Part shown: piece by piece, positions 27,255-36,555 of the stretch
Layout of the letters: each line of letters opens with the position of its first letter
Numbering within the stretch: the stretch's first letter is position 1
Assembly (NCBI GenBank): GCA_964406445.1
Contig: CAYORU010000020.1
Span: forward strand, 1-61,248
DNA: 61,248 bases
Direction of reading: 5' to 3'
Source of the DNA: SG8-30 sp964406445
GTDB lineage: Bacteria > Pseudomonadota > Gammaproteobacteria > Steroidobacterales > Steroidobacteraceae
Program-made: the position numbers and the translations under genes
Notes under the pieces: generated by a model
The model's database searches: none
Seen by the model: the letters and a program-made list of their open reading frames with translations, nothing else
Told to the model about the DNA's origin: nothing

Positions 27255-28235
27255 ATGACGCCGACGGACGACTCCCGCTTGCTGGAGGCCGGGCGCAGGG
27301 CGCTCGGCATCGAGGCCCGCGCGGTGGCGAGCCTCGCCGACCGCCTCGGCCCCGACTTCGTGCGCGCCTGCGCGCTGTTCCTGGCCTGCCGCGGCCGGAT
27401 CGTGGTGACCGGCATGGGAAAGTCCGGGCACGTGGCGGGCAAGATCGCCGCCACGCTGGCCAGCACCGGCTCGCCCGCCTTCTTCCTGCACCCGGCCGAG
27501 GCGAGCCACGGCGACCTCGGCATGCTCACGCCGCAGGACGCGGTGCTGGCCCTGTCGAACTCCGGCGAGACCGGCGAGGTGCTCACCATACTGCCGCTGA
27601 TCAAGCGCATGGCCGTGCCGCTCGTCGCGATGACCGGCCGGCCCGGCTCCACCCTCGCCCGCGAGGCCGACGTGCACCTCGACGTCAGCGTCGGCGAGGA
27701 GGCCTGCCCACTCAACCTCGCCCCGACGGCCAGCACCACCGCGGCGCTGGCGATGGGCGACGCGCTCGCGGTCGCGCTCCTCGAGCAGCGTGGCTTCACG
27801 CCCGAGGACTTCGCTCGCTCGCACCCCGGCGGACGGCTCGGCCGGCGGCTGCTGCTGCGGGTCGGCGACGTGATGCGCCGCGGCCCCGACCTGCCGGCCG
27901 TCGGCGAGGCCACCACGCTGTCGGCCGGGCTGCTGGAGATGTCGCGCAAGGGGCTGGGGCTGACCGCGATCACCGACGGCGACGGCCGGGTGCTCGGGAT
28001 CTTCACCGACGGCGACCTCCGGCGCACCCTCGACGGCCAGGTCGACGTCCACCGCACGACCATGGGCGAGGTCATGACGCGCGGCTGCAAGGTCATCGCG
28101 CCCGAGGAACTCGCGGCCGAGGCGGTCAGGCTCATGGAGCAGCACCGCATCACCGGGCTTCTGGTCGTGGACGCCGACGGGCGGCTGGTCGGAGCCTTGA
28201 ATGTGCACGACCTGCTCCGCGCGGGGGTGATGTGA
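27255..28235 (+). CDS. kdsD: D-arabinose 5-phosphate isomerase
   Basis: Converts ribulose 5-phosphate to arabinose 5-phosphate, the first step of Kdo synthesis for LPS. It is 326 residues. An N-terminal SIS domain (about 20-190, with VVTGMGKSGHVAGKIAATLASTG and the catalytic-site region HGDLGML) is followed by two CBS domains (about 205-326). The start is the ATG at 27255. It heads the plus-strand kdsD-kdsC-lptCAB run and overlaps kdsC by 4 nt. Confidence 0.97.
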   Translation: MTPTDDSRLLEAGRRALGIEARAVASLADRLGPDFVRACALFLACRGRIVVTGMGKSGHVAGKIAATLASTGSPAFFLHPAEASHGDLGMLTPQDAVLALSNSGETGEVLTILPLIKRMAVPLVAMTGRPGSTLAREADVHLDVSVGEEACPLNLAPTASTTAALAMGDALAVALLEQRGFTPEDFARSHPGGRLGRRLLLRVGDVMRRGPDLPAVGEATTLSAGLLEMSRKGLGLTAITDGDGRVLGIFTDGDLRRTLDGQVDVHRTTMGEVMTRGCKVIAPEELAAEAVRLMEQHRITGLLVVDADGRLVGALNVHDLLRAGVM

Positions 28236-28738
28236 CCGCGCCGGACCGCGCGCTCGCCCGGCGGGTCGCGCTGCTGGTGCTCGATGTGGACGGCGTGCTG
28301 ACCGACGGCCGTCTCTGGTATGGCGACGGGGGCGAGGCGCTCAAGGCGTTCCACGTCCGCGACGGCTACGGCATCAAGCGCTTGCTCGCCGCGGGCGTCT
28401 CGGTCGCCGTGATCTCCGGGCGCAGCAGCCCCGCCGTCGCGCTGCGCATGCGCGAGCTCGGCGTCACCGAGGTGCTGCAGGGCGTCGAGGACAAGGGCGC
28501 GGCGCTCGAGGCGCTGCTCGCGCGGCTGAAGGTCGCGCCCGGCGACTGCGCCTGCCTGGTGGACGACGCGCCGGACCTGCCGCTGCTGCGCGCCGTGGGC
28601 CTGCCGGCCGCGGTCGCCGACGCCGAGCCGGAAGTCCTCGCCGCAGCCCGCCACGTCACGCGCCGCCCCGGTGGCGCCGGCGCGGTGCGCGAGTTCTGCG
28701 ACTGGCTGCTCGCGGCACGCACGGAGCCGGCCCGTTGA
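28232..28738 (+). CDS. kdsC: 3-deoxy-D-manno-octulosonate 8-phosphate phosphatase
   Basis: HAD-family phosphatase that releases Kdo from Kdo-8-phosphate. It is 168 residues. HAD motif I is DVDGVLTDG, motif II lies in VISGRSS, and the late motif is VDDAPDLPLLR. The last has an Asp-Ala where the family usually has Asp-Asp or Asn-Asp before DLP. It starts at a GTG overlapping the kdsD stop and ends in a TTGA overlap with lptC. Confidence 0.95.
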   Translation: MTAPDRALARRVALLVLDVDGVLTDGRLWYGDGGEALKAFHVRDGYGIKRLLAAGVSVAVISGRSSPAVALRMRELGVTEVLQGVEDKGAALEALLARLKVAPGDCACLVDDAPDLPLLRAVGLPAAVADAEPEVLAAARHVTRRPGGAGAVREFCDWLLAARTEPAR

Positions 28739-29283
28739 TTCCGCGGATCCTCCTGCTGGTCGCGCTGCTCGCGCTCGCGGTGCTGCTGCTCGGTCCCGGC
28801 GAGCCCGACGACGCGCTGCGCCCGGCCGGCGCGCCCGAGCCTCCGCGCTACTACCTGCGCGACGCCACGGTGACGGAGTTCGGCGCCGATGGGCAGGTCA
28901 GCCTCGAGCTGGCCGCCGACCGCGCGGTCGAGGATCCGGACGCCGGGCGCGTGCTGCTCGAGCGGGTGGTGCTCGACTACGTCGCCGAGCCGGCCCGGCG
29001 CTGGCACGTCACCGCGGATCGCGGTGCGCTCGATCGCGAGGCCACCACCTTCGAACTGGAAGGGAACGTGCGCCTCGCCGGCGACGGCGAGGCTCCCGGC
29101 TCGACGGCCGTGCTGCGCAGCCAGCGACTGTCCTTCGACAGCCTCGCCCAGGTCGCGACCACGAGCGAGGACGTGGAACTCGACTTCGGGCGACACGTGC
29201 TTCGCGCGCGCGGCCTGCGGGCCGACTTGAAGGGCGAGACCCTGCGGCTAGAATCCGCGGTCAATGGCCGGTTCAATCCCTAG
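28735..29283 (+). CDS. lptC: LPS export protein LptC
   Basis: Bitopic inner-membrane protein that hands LPS from LptBFG to LptA. It is 182 residues. One N-terminal membrane segment (about 3-20) precedes a periplasmic beta-jellyroll domain (YYLRDATVTEFGADGQV onwards). The start is taken as a TTG at 28735 overlapping the kdsC stop. Without it the membrane segment would be lost, as no ATG or GTG precedes it. It overlaps lptA by 20 nt. Confidence 0.93.
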   Translation: MIPRILLLVALLALAVLLLGPGEPDDALRPAGAPEPPRYYLRDATVTEFGADGQVSLELAADRAVEDPDAGRVLLERVVLDYVAEPARRWHVTADRGALDREATTFELEGNVRLAGDGEAPGSTAVLRSQRLSFDSLAQVATTSEDVELDFGRHVLRARGLRADLKGETLRLESAVNGRFNP

Positions 29284-29886
29284 CCCAGCCGCATCGTGGC
29301 CGGCGCTCGTCGCCGCCGCGCTGGCGCTCGCGCCCGCGCCCTGCGCCGCGGACGACCAGCGCAGCCTGCCGATCACCGTCGAGGCGGACTCCAGCGACTT
29401 CGACTACCGGAACAGCGTGCTGGTGTTCCGCAACGTGCGCATCACCCAGGGCGACGCACGGGTCGAGGCGGAGCAGGCAACCGCCACCGGCCTGGAATTC
29501 GAGAACAGCCGCTGGCTGTTCGAGGGCAGCGTGCGGATCAGCGTCGCGGACGGCCGGCTGGAGAGCGACCGCGCGTCGGTGCGCTTCGTGAACAACGAGA
29601 TCGAGGGCGCCGAGGTGGCCGGGAGCCCGGCGCGCTTCCGGCAGCAGCAGGACGGCCGGCTCGCCGAGGGGCGCGCCGAGCGCATCGACTACGACCTCGG
29701 CAGCCAGCGTGTCCGGCTGAGCGGCGACGCCTGGCTCTCGGACGGCCGCAACGAGATCTCCGGCACCCGGCTCGTGTACGGGCTCCGCGAGCAGCGGGTG
29801 CTTGCGGAGGCCGCCGACCAGGGCGGGCAGCCGGTCAGGATCACCATCCAGCCGCGCCCCCCGCCCCCGCGCGAGACGGACGGCCC

Positions 29887-29890
<4 letters not shown>
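29264..29890 (+). CDS. lptA: LPS transport periplasmic protein LptA
   Basis: Periplasmic beta-jellyroll protein that forms the LPS bridge between LptC and LptD. It is 208 residues. A signal peptide ends near CAADD (about residue 29). The OstA-like repeats (PITVEADSSDFDYRNSVLVFRNVRITQGDARVEAEQ...) fill the rest, with a Pro-rich C-terminal tail. It overlaps lptC by 20 nt and lptB by 4 nt. Confidence 0.95.
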
Positions 29891-30612
<722 letters not shown>

Positions 30613-30651
30613 GCCGGCCATTTCGCCGCCGGGACCGCGCGCCTCGCCCGC

Positions 30652-32094
30652 ATGATGAAGCCCACCCTGCAGCTGCGGCTAGGCCAGCAGCTGACCATGA
30701 CGCCGCAACTGCAGCAGGCCATCCGCCTTCTGCAGCTGACCGCCCTCGACCTGCAGGCGCAGATCCGCGAGGCGCTCGAGAGCAACGTGATGCTCGAGAC
30801 GGACGAGGACGACGAGGGCCTCTCGCCGCTCGAGGAGATGGCGAACACCGCGGCCGACCCGGGTGACGACCCGGGGGAGCCGGCCGCCGGGCCGGAGGAA
30901 CCGGTCGTCGAGGTCGGCGAGGACTGGCCCGAGCCGACCGCGGCGACCTCGGACGCGCCGTGGGCCGGCGGCCCGGACGACCGCGCGCTCGAGGTCGCCG
31001 ACGAGTCGGGCCAGACCCTCGCCGATCACCTGCTGTGGCAGCTCGAGCTCGCGCCGCTCGGCGAGCGCGAGCGCGACATCGGGCGCGCGATCGTGGACGC
31101 CGTGAACGACGACGGCTACGTCACGGACTCGCTGGCGGACATCGCCGCCACGCTCGCGCCCGAGATCGAGGCCTCGGAAGCGGAAATCGAGGCAGTGCTC
31201 GGCATCGTCCAGGCCTTCGACCCGGCCGGCGTCGGCGCACGCTCGGTCGCCGAGTGCGTGGACCTGCAGCTGGCCCAGCTCGACCCGTCCACCCCGGGGC
31301 TCGGCCGGGCGCGCGAAATCGCGCGCAACCACCTGCAGCTGGTCGCCGACCAGGGCTACGCCGTCCTGCGCCGCCAGCTGGCCTGCACCGCCGAAGAACT
31401 GGAGGAGGCGCTGCTGCTGGTGCGCGGCTGCCACCCCCGGCCCGGCTCGGTCCTGCAGCGCTCCGACACGGAATATGTCGTGCCGGACGTGTTCGTGCGC
31501 CGGACGGCCGGCGGCTGGCAGGTCGAGCTCAATCCCTCGGCCCTGCCGCGGGTGCGCCTGAACGAGGGCTACGCCGGGCTGGTCAGCCGCGGCGCGGACC
31601 ACGCCGTGCTGCGCACCCAGCTGCAGGAGGCGCGCTGGCTGCTGCGCAGCCTCGAGATCCGCAACGACACGCTGCTCAAGGTCGCCCGGGCGATCGTCCA
31701 GCGGCAGGCCGCCTTCCTCGAGCGGGGCGACGAGGCGATGGAGCCGATGGTCCTGAAGGACATCGCCGAGACCGTCGAGATGCACGAGTCCACCATCTCG
31801 CGCGTCACGACCGGCAAGTACATGCACACGCCGCGCGGCGTGCTGGAGTTCCGCTATTTCTTTTCCAGCCACGTCGCCGGCGACGGCGGCGCCGAGGTGT
31901 CCTCCACCGCGATCCGTGCCAAAATCAGGAAGCTGGTGGCGGCGGAGGATCCGGCGGAGCCGCTGTCCGACAGCCGGATCGCCGACCTGCTGTCCCAGGA
32001 CGGCGTGCAGGTGGCGCGCCGGACCGTGGCCAAGTACCGCGAGGCGCTCGGCATCGGCTCATCGAGCGACCGGCGGCGCGTCCCGGTCGGCTGA
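30652..32094 (+). CDS. rpoN: RNA polymerase sigma-54 factor
   Basis: Alternative sigma factor that needs bacterial enhancer-binding ATPases. It is 480 residues. The Gln/Leu-rich activator-interacting region I (MMKPTLQLRLGQQLTMTPQLQQAIRLLQL) is followed by an acidic region II (about 45-105) and the core-binding domain. The C-terminal RpoN box ARRTVAKYRE contacts the -24 element. It follows lptB by 39 nt, the standard lptB-rpoN-hpf order. Confidence 0.98.
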   Translation: MMKPTLQLRLGQQLTMTPQLQQAIRLLQLTALDLQAQIREALESNVMLETDEDDEGLSPLEEMANTAADPGDDPGEPAAGPEEPVVEVGEDWPEPTAATSDAPWAGGPDDRALEVADESGQTLADHLLWQLELAPLGERERDIGRAIVDAVNDDGYVTDSLADIAATLAPEIEASEAEIEAVLGIVQAFDPAGVGARSVAECVDLQLAQLDPSTPGLGRAREIARNHLQLVADQGYAVLRRQLACTAEELEEALLLVRGCHPRPGSVLQRSDTEYVVPDVFVRRTAGGWQVELNPSALPRVRLNEGYAGLVSRGADHAVLRTQLQEARWLLRSLEIRNDTLLKVARAIVQRQAAFLERGDEAMEPMVLKDIAETVEMHESTISRVTTGKYMHTPRGVLEFRYFFSSHVAGDGGAEVSSTAIRAKIRKLVAAEDPAEPLSDSRIADLLSQDGVQVARRTVAKYREALGIGSSSDRRRVPVG

Positions 32095-32129
32095 GCGGCG
32101 GCCGGGACCCGACACGAAAGGAGAACACC

Positions 32130-32444
32130 ATGCAGCTCAACCTCACCGGCCACCACATCGACGTCACCCCGGCGCTGCGCAGCTACGTCGAGAAGAAGCT
32201 CGACCGCATCGCCCGGCATTTCGACCAGGTGATCGACGTCCACTGCGTGCTGACCGTGGAGAAGCTTGAGCACAAGGCCGAGGCCACCCTCGGGGTGAGC
32301 GGCGCCAAGATCCACGCGATCGGCTCTGACGGCGACATGTACGCGGCGATCGACGCGCTGGCCGACAAGCTCGACCGCATGGTCAAGAAGCACAAGGAAA
32401 AGCTGACCGACCACCACGCGGCGGAGGTCACGCGCGGCCGCTGA
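32130..32444 (+). CDS. hpf: Ribosome hibernation promoting factor (short form)
   Basis: Binds the 30S subunit in stationary phase and, with RMF, promotes 100S ribosome dimers. It is 104 residues, the short form lacking the C-terminal dimerisation domain of long HPF. It begins MQLNLTGHHIDVTPALRSYVEKKL and has a strong AAAGGAG ribosome-binding site. ptsN, which normally follows it, is absent; rapZ comes next. Confidence 0.96.
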   Translation: MQLNLTGHHIDVTPALRSYVEKKLDRIARHFDQVIDVHCVLTVEKLEHKAEATLGVSGAKIHAIGSDGDMYAAIDALADKLDRMVKKHKEKLTDHHAAEVTRGR

Positions 32445-32486
32445 GGCCGGGCCTTTGCGCCCGGACCGGCCCGCGCGGGTGCAAAG

Positions 32487-33353
32487 ATGCGGCTCGTCGT
32501 CGTCAGCGGCTTGTCGGGCTCGGGCAAGAGCGTCGCGCTCAACATGCTCGAGGACCTCGGCTGGTTCTGCATCGACAACATCCCCGCCGCGCTGCTGCAG
32601 TCGCTCGTCGCACACGCGCTCCGGCAGGGCGAGGCGCAGTACCAGCGCATCGGCATCGGCCTCGACGCCCGCAACCGGCCCGGCGAGCTCGCCGCCGTCC
32701 CCGCCCTGCTCGCCGACTTGCGCCGCAGCGGCCTGCGCTGCGAGCTGATCTACCTGCGCGCGGCCGACGACGTCCTGCTGCGCCGCTACGCCGAGACCCG
32801 GCGCCGCCATCCGCTCGCGACCGAGGGGAAGAGCCTCGCCGATGCGATCGCGAGCGAGGGCGCGGTGCTGCTGCCGCTGGCGGACGCCGCCGACCTGGCG
32901 GTGGACACCTCGGCCATGAGCATCCACGCCCTGCGCGACCTGATTCGCCAGCGCGTCGACGAGCGGCGCGTGGACCGCCTGTCGATCCTTTTCGAGTCCT
33001 TCGGCTTCAAGCACGGCATTCCCGGCGACGCGGACTTCGTCTTCGACGCGCGCACCCTGCCCAATCCGTTCTGGGAGCCGGCGCTCGCCGCGCTCGACGG
33101 CCGCTCGCCCGAGGTACGGCGCTTCCTCGAGGCGAGCCCTGCCGTGGAGACGCTGTTCGCCGACCTGGTCCGCTTCCTGGAGGCCCGGATCCCGGAGTTC
33201 GAGCGCGGCAACCGCGGCTACCTGACGGTGGCGATCGGCTGCACGGGCGGCCAGCACCGCTCCGTCTACCTCGTCGAGCGCCTCGCGGCCCACTTCTCCA
33301 CCCGCCACGCCGGGGTGCTGACGCGCCATACCGGCCTGCAGCCGCGCGCCTGA
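32487..33353 (+). CDS. rapZ: RNase adaptor protein RapZ
   Basis: P-loop protein that in E. coli binds GlmZ sRNA and directs RNase E to it, controlling glucosamine-6-phosphate synthase. It is 288 residues. Walker A is GLSGSGKS at residues 8-15, the DNIP motif follows, and the C-terminal domain has the conserved TVAIGCTGGQHRSVY. Around it rpoN-hpf and mgtE are kept but the PTS-Ntr genes are missing. Confidence 0.97.
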   Translation: MRLVVVSGLSGSGKSVALNMLEDLGWFCIDNIPAALLQSLVAHALRQGEAQYQRIGIGLDARNRPGELAAVPALLADLRRSGLRCELIYLRAADDVLLRRYAETRRRHPLATEGKSLADAIASEGAVLLPLADAADLAVDTSAMSIHALRDLIRQRVDERRVDRLSILFESFGFKHGIPGDADFVFDARTLPNPFWEPALAALDGRSPEVRRFLEASPAVETLFADLVRFLEARIPEFERGNRGYLTVAIGCTGGQHRSVYLVERLAAHFSTRHAGVLTRHTGLQPRA

Positions 33354-33363
33354 GCCGGGCGTC

Positions 33364-34728
33364 ATGAACGCCCGCCCCGAGGCGCCACGCCCCGACCGCG
33401 CCGCGCGGCTCGCGGCCCTGCGCGAGGCGCTCGCCGCCGGCACGCTGCGCGGCGCGCGGCGCATGATCAACGCGCTGCACCCCGCCGAGATCGCCGGCCT
33501 GCTCGAGTCGCTGCCGCCCCCGCAGCGCGAGCTGGCCTGGGAACTGGTCGACCCGGAGCTCGACGGCGACGTGCTGGTCGAGCTCGCCGAGGACGTCCGC
33601 GCCGAGCTGCTGCGCGAGATGGAGACCCACGAGATCGTGGCCGCGACCGAGGGCCTCGACGTGGACGACCTCGCGGACCTGCTGGCCGAGCTGCCCGAGG
33701 CGGTCACCCGCCAGGTGCTGCGCTCGATGGACCACCAGGACCGTGTCCGCCTGACCACGGTGCTCGGCTACCCGGAGGACAGCGCCGGCGGGCTGATGAA
33801 CACCGACACGGTCAGCGTGCGCCCCGACGTCACGGTCGGCGTCGTGCTGCGCTACCTGCGCATGCGCGGCGAGCTGCCGGAGCGCACCGACTGCCTGTTC
33901 GTCGTGGATCGCCACGACCAGTACCTCGGCGCGCTGCCGGTCACGCGTCTCCTGACCTCCGGCGAGGACGACCCGGTCAGCGAGGTGATGGAGCGCGACG
34001 TCGGCGGCATCGGCGCCGCGACGCCGGCCGGCGAGGTCGCGCGGCTGTTCGAGGACCGCGACCTCGTGTCGGCCGCGGTGGTCGACGAGAACCGCCGGCT
34101 GCTCGGGCGCGTGACCATCGACGACGTGCTCGACGTGGTCCGCGAGCAGGCCGAGCACCCCATGCTCGCGGCCGCCGGCCTCGAGGACGAGGAGGACGTC
34201 TTCGCGGGCGTGCGGCGCAGCGTCCAGCGCCGCTCGCTGTGGCTCGGCATCAACCTGGTGACGGCGTTCGTGGCGGCCTGGGTGGTCGGCCTGTTCGAGG
34301 CGACCATCCACCAAGTGGTGGCGCTCGCGGTGCTCATGCCGGTCGTGGCGAGCATGGGCGGCATCGCCGGCACCCAGACCGTGACGCTGATCATCCGCGG
34401 GATCGCCCTCGGCCAGGTTCAGCCGTCGAACGCGCGCTGGCTGTTCTTCAAGGAGCTCGGCGTCGCCGCCCTGAACGGGCTGCTGTGGGCGGTCGTCGTG
34501 GCGGTCGCCACCTGGCTGTGGTTCGACCAGTGGACGATCGCGGCGGTGATCTTCGCCGCGATCCTGATCAATCTCGCGGCAGCCGCGGTCGCGGGGGTGA
34601 TGATCCCGCTCGCCCTGAAGCGGCTGCGCATCGATCCGGCGCTCGCCGGCGGCGTGATCCTGACCACGATCACCGACGTGGTCGGCTTCGCCGCGCTACT
34701 GGGCCTCGGCAGCCTGTTCCTCGTCTGA
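33364..34728 (+). CDS. mgtE: Magnesium transporter MgtE
   Basis: Homodimeric Mg2+ channel gated by cytoplasmic Mg2+ binding. It is 454 residues. The helical MgtE N domain (about 1-125) is followed by two CBS domains (about 130-265, starting EDSAGGLMNTDTVSV) and five membrane helices (about 285-454) with the conserved pore segment MPVVASMGGIAGTQT. It lies 10 nt after rapZ. Its 3' end overlaps the convergent patatin gene by 33 nt. Confidence 0.97.
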   Translation: MNARPEAPRPDRAARLAALREALAAGTLRGARRMINALHPAEIAGLLESLPPPQRELAWELVDPELDGDVLVELAEDVRAELLREMETHEIVAATEGLDVDDLADLLAELPEAVTRQVLRSMDHQDRVRLTTVLGYPEDSAGGLMNTDTVSVRPDVTVGVVLRYLRMRGELPERTDCLFVVDRHDQYLGALPVTRLLTSGEDDPVSEVMERDVGGIGAATPAGEVARLFEDRDLVSAAVVDENRRLLGRVTIDDVLDVVREQAEHPMLAAAGLEDEEDVFAGVRRSVQRRSLWLGINLVTAFVAAWVVGLFEATIHQVVALAVLMPVVASMGGIAGTQTVTLIIRGIALGQVQPSNARWLFFKELGVAALNGLLWAVVVAVATWLWFDQWTIAAVIFAAILINLAAAAVAGVMIPLALKRLRIDPALAGGVILTTITDVVGFAALLGLGSLFLV

Positions 34729-35871
34729 GGCGGAGCCCTGCGCCGCGAGGAATTCCGTGATCTCCTCCCGGCGCGCCTCGGCGTCCCGCCGGCCGAGTTC
34801 TATCAGGGCCCGGGTGTAGCCGGACTCGAACAGCATGTAGGAGGTCAGCTGTCCTCCGGCCGAGTGCGAGGCCCCCATCGCGCGCAGCAGCGTGCGCAGG
34901 CTGCGCGGCAGCTCGCGCGCGTGGCGCAGCGCGACCGCGGACAGGTCGGCACGCGGCAGCAGGACCAGCGGCTCGACCCTCCGGAAGCCGAGGCTCGCCC
35001 GCGCCGGCTGGCGGCTCAGCAGCTCGTTGGTCCGCTCGAGGCGCTCGAGATCGGCCTGCAGGCCCTCCATGAACAGCGTGTCGAGCATGAACCCGAACAG
35101 CTGGCCGAGGCTCGGCGGACCGGCGATCTCCGCGCCGAGCGGCGCGAGCCCGGCCTCGCGCACGCCGACCACGAGGATCCGGTCCGCACCGAGGCGCAGG
35201 GCCGGGGCCAGCGGCGTCACCTGCCGCATCGCGCCGTCGCCGTAGTGGTCGCCTTCCATGGTCACCGACGGGAACAGGAACGGCACCGCCGCGCTCGCCA
35301 TCAGGTGGTCGAGGCCGAGCTCCGCGGCCACGCCGCGCCGACCGGCCTGCGCCCAGGGCTCGAAGCCGAGGCCCGCCTGCACGAACGATACGGACTCGCC
35401 GCTGGTGTAGCTGGTCGCGGTGATGGCCAGCGCGTCGAGGTGGCCGGCGTCGAGGGACTGGCGGATGCGCGCGAAGTTGATCCGCCATTCGAGCAGGCGG
35501 CGCAACGGCGTGGTGTCCAGGACCGAGCGGGGCGGCGTGAGCAGGAAGCCGCCGGACGCGAGGGCCAGCATGAGGTGCAGGCCGGTGCGCAGCATGGTCG
35601 GTCGGTCCACCCGGAAGACCTGCCCGACGTGGAAGCCGCGCCAGACCCGGTCGAGCATCGCGGTGCCGCCGCGAAAGCGCGCCGCATAGGCGGCGAGGCC
35701 CGCCGCCAGGATCGAGCCCGCCGAGGTCCCGCAGAGCACCCGGAAGGGCAGCGGCGCGCCGGCCGGCTGCCAGCCCGCGATCGCCTTCAGCACGCCGACC
35801 TGGTAGGCCGAGCGCGCCCCGCCGCCGGGCAGCACCAGCGCGATGCGCGGCGACGGGCTGCGACGGGGCAT
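34696..35871 (-). CDS. Patatin-like phospholipase family protein
   Basis: Predicted lipid acyl hydrolase with the Ser-Asp dyad of patatins. It is 391 residues. The oxyanion hole GGGARSAYQVGVLKAI, the nucleophile motif GTSAG and the catalytic Asp in YGDGAMRQVTPLAPAL are visible. No signal peptide is apparent, as in RssA-type proteins, so it is probably cytoplasmic or membrane-associated. The start is the ATG at 35871. It is convergent with and overlaps mgtE. The substrate is unknown. Confidence 0.88.
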   Translation of the reverse strand: MPRRSPSPRIALVLPGGGARSAYQVGVLKAIAGWQPAGAPLPFRVLCGTSAGSILAAGLAAYAARFRGGTAMLDRVWRGFHVGQVFRVDRPTMLRTGLHLMLALASGGFLLTPPRSVLDTTPLRRLLEWRINFARIRQSLDAGHLDALAITATSYTSGESVSFVQAGLGFEPWAQAGRRGVAAELGLDHLMASAAVPFLFPSVTMEGDHYGDGAMRQVTPLAPALRLGADRILVVGVREAGLAPLGAEIAGPPSLGQLFGFMLDTLFMEGLQADLERLERTNELLSRQPARASLGFRRVEPLVLLPRADLSAVALRHARELPRSLRTLLRAMGASHSAGGQLTSYMLFESGYTRALIELGRRDAEARREEITEFLAAQGSASDEEQAAEAQ

Positions 35872-35937
35872 GACGGACGGGAACAAGCGGAACCCTCCCT
35901 GGGGCGGCGATGTCTTCTGAAGGGTCGGCCCGGCCAG

Positions 35938-35943
35938 TATGCT
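35938..35943 (+). promoter_or_regulatory. Weak candidate -10 element upstream of the peroxiredoxin gene
   Basis: TATGCT lies 50 nt before the start, with TTCTGA 17 bp upstream (35915-35920). Matches to consensus are four and three of six, so this is only a candidate in the divergent gap. Confidence 0.3.
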
Positions 35944-35993
35944 AGCGGCCGGCGGGCCGTACCGGCACCCCCTCACGGTTCAGGAGAATCAGC

Positions 35994-36554
35994 ATGATCG
36001 CAGCCTTCCGACTGGCCGGTTCCGCAGCGCTGGCCGCCCTGCTCTTCGCGGGGGGCGCCCGCGCCGCCGAGTCGCCGGCCGTTGGCAAAGCCGCCCCGGA
36101 GTTCCGCCTGCAGGACCAGAACGGCAAGTGGCACTCGCTCGCCGACTACCGCGGCAAGTGGGTCGTGGTGTACTTCTACCCCAAGGACAACACGCCCGGC
36201 TGCACCACGCAGGCCTGCGAGCTGCGCGACGACATATTCAAGTTCCGGCAGCTCGGCGCGGTGATCCTCGGCGTCAGCGTCGACGACGTGGCGTCCAAGA
36301 AGGCCTTCGCCGAGGAGCACGGCCTGCCGTTCCCGGTGCTCGCCGACGCGGACAAGCAGGTGGCCGCGAGCTACGGCGTGCTGACCCGCTTCATGGGCCT
36401 GATGGAGCTCGCGCGCCGCGACACCTTCATCATCGACCCGCAGGGCAAGGTCGCCAAGCACTACGTCAAGGTCGATCCGAAGGGCCATTCGCAGCTGGTG
36501 CTCGCCGAGCTCGAACGGCTCGGCGCGAAGGCCGCCGCCCCGGGCAAGAGCTGA
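35994..36554 (+). CDS. Exported PrxQ/Bcp-type peroxiredoxin
   Basis: Thiol peroxidase of the Bcp/PrxQ family. It is 186 residues. An N-terminal signal peptide (about 1-24, ending ARA) precedes the thioredoxin fold. The peroxidatic Cys70 and resolving Cys75 lie in NTPGCTTQACELRDD, the PrxQ arrangement of two Cys five residues apart. Most Bcp proteins are cytoplasmic, so the leader implies a periplasmic role. The moxR gene starts immediately after its stop, suggesting one transcript. Confidence 0.92.
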   Translation: MIAAFRLAGSAALAALLFAGGARAAESPAVGKAAPEFRLQDQNGKWHSLADYRGKWVVVYFYPKDNTPGCTTQACELRDDIFKFRQLGAVILGVSVDDVASKKAFAEEHGLPFPVLADADKQVAASYGVLTRFMGLMELARRDTFIIDPQGKVAKHYVKVDPKGHSQLVLAELERLGAKAAAPGKS

Positions 36555-36555
36555 A

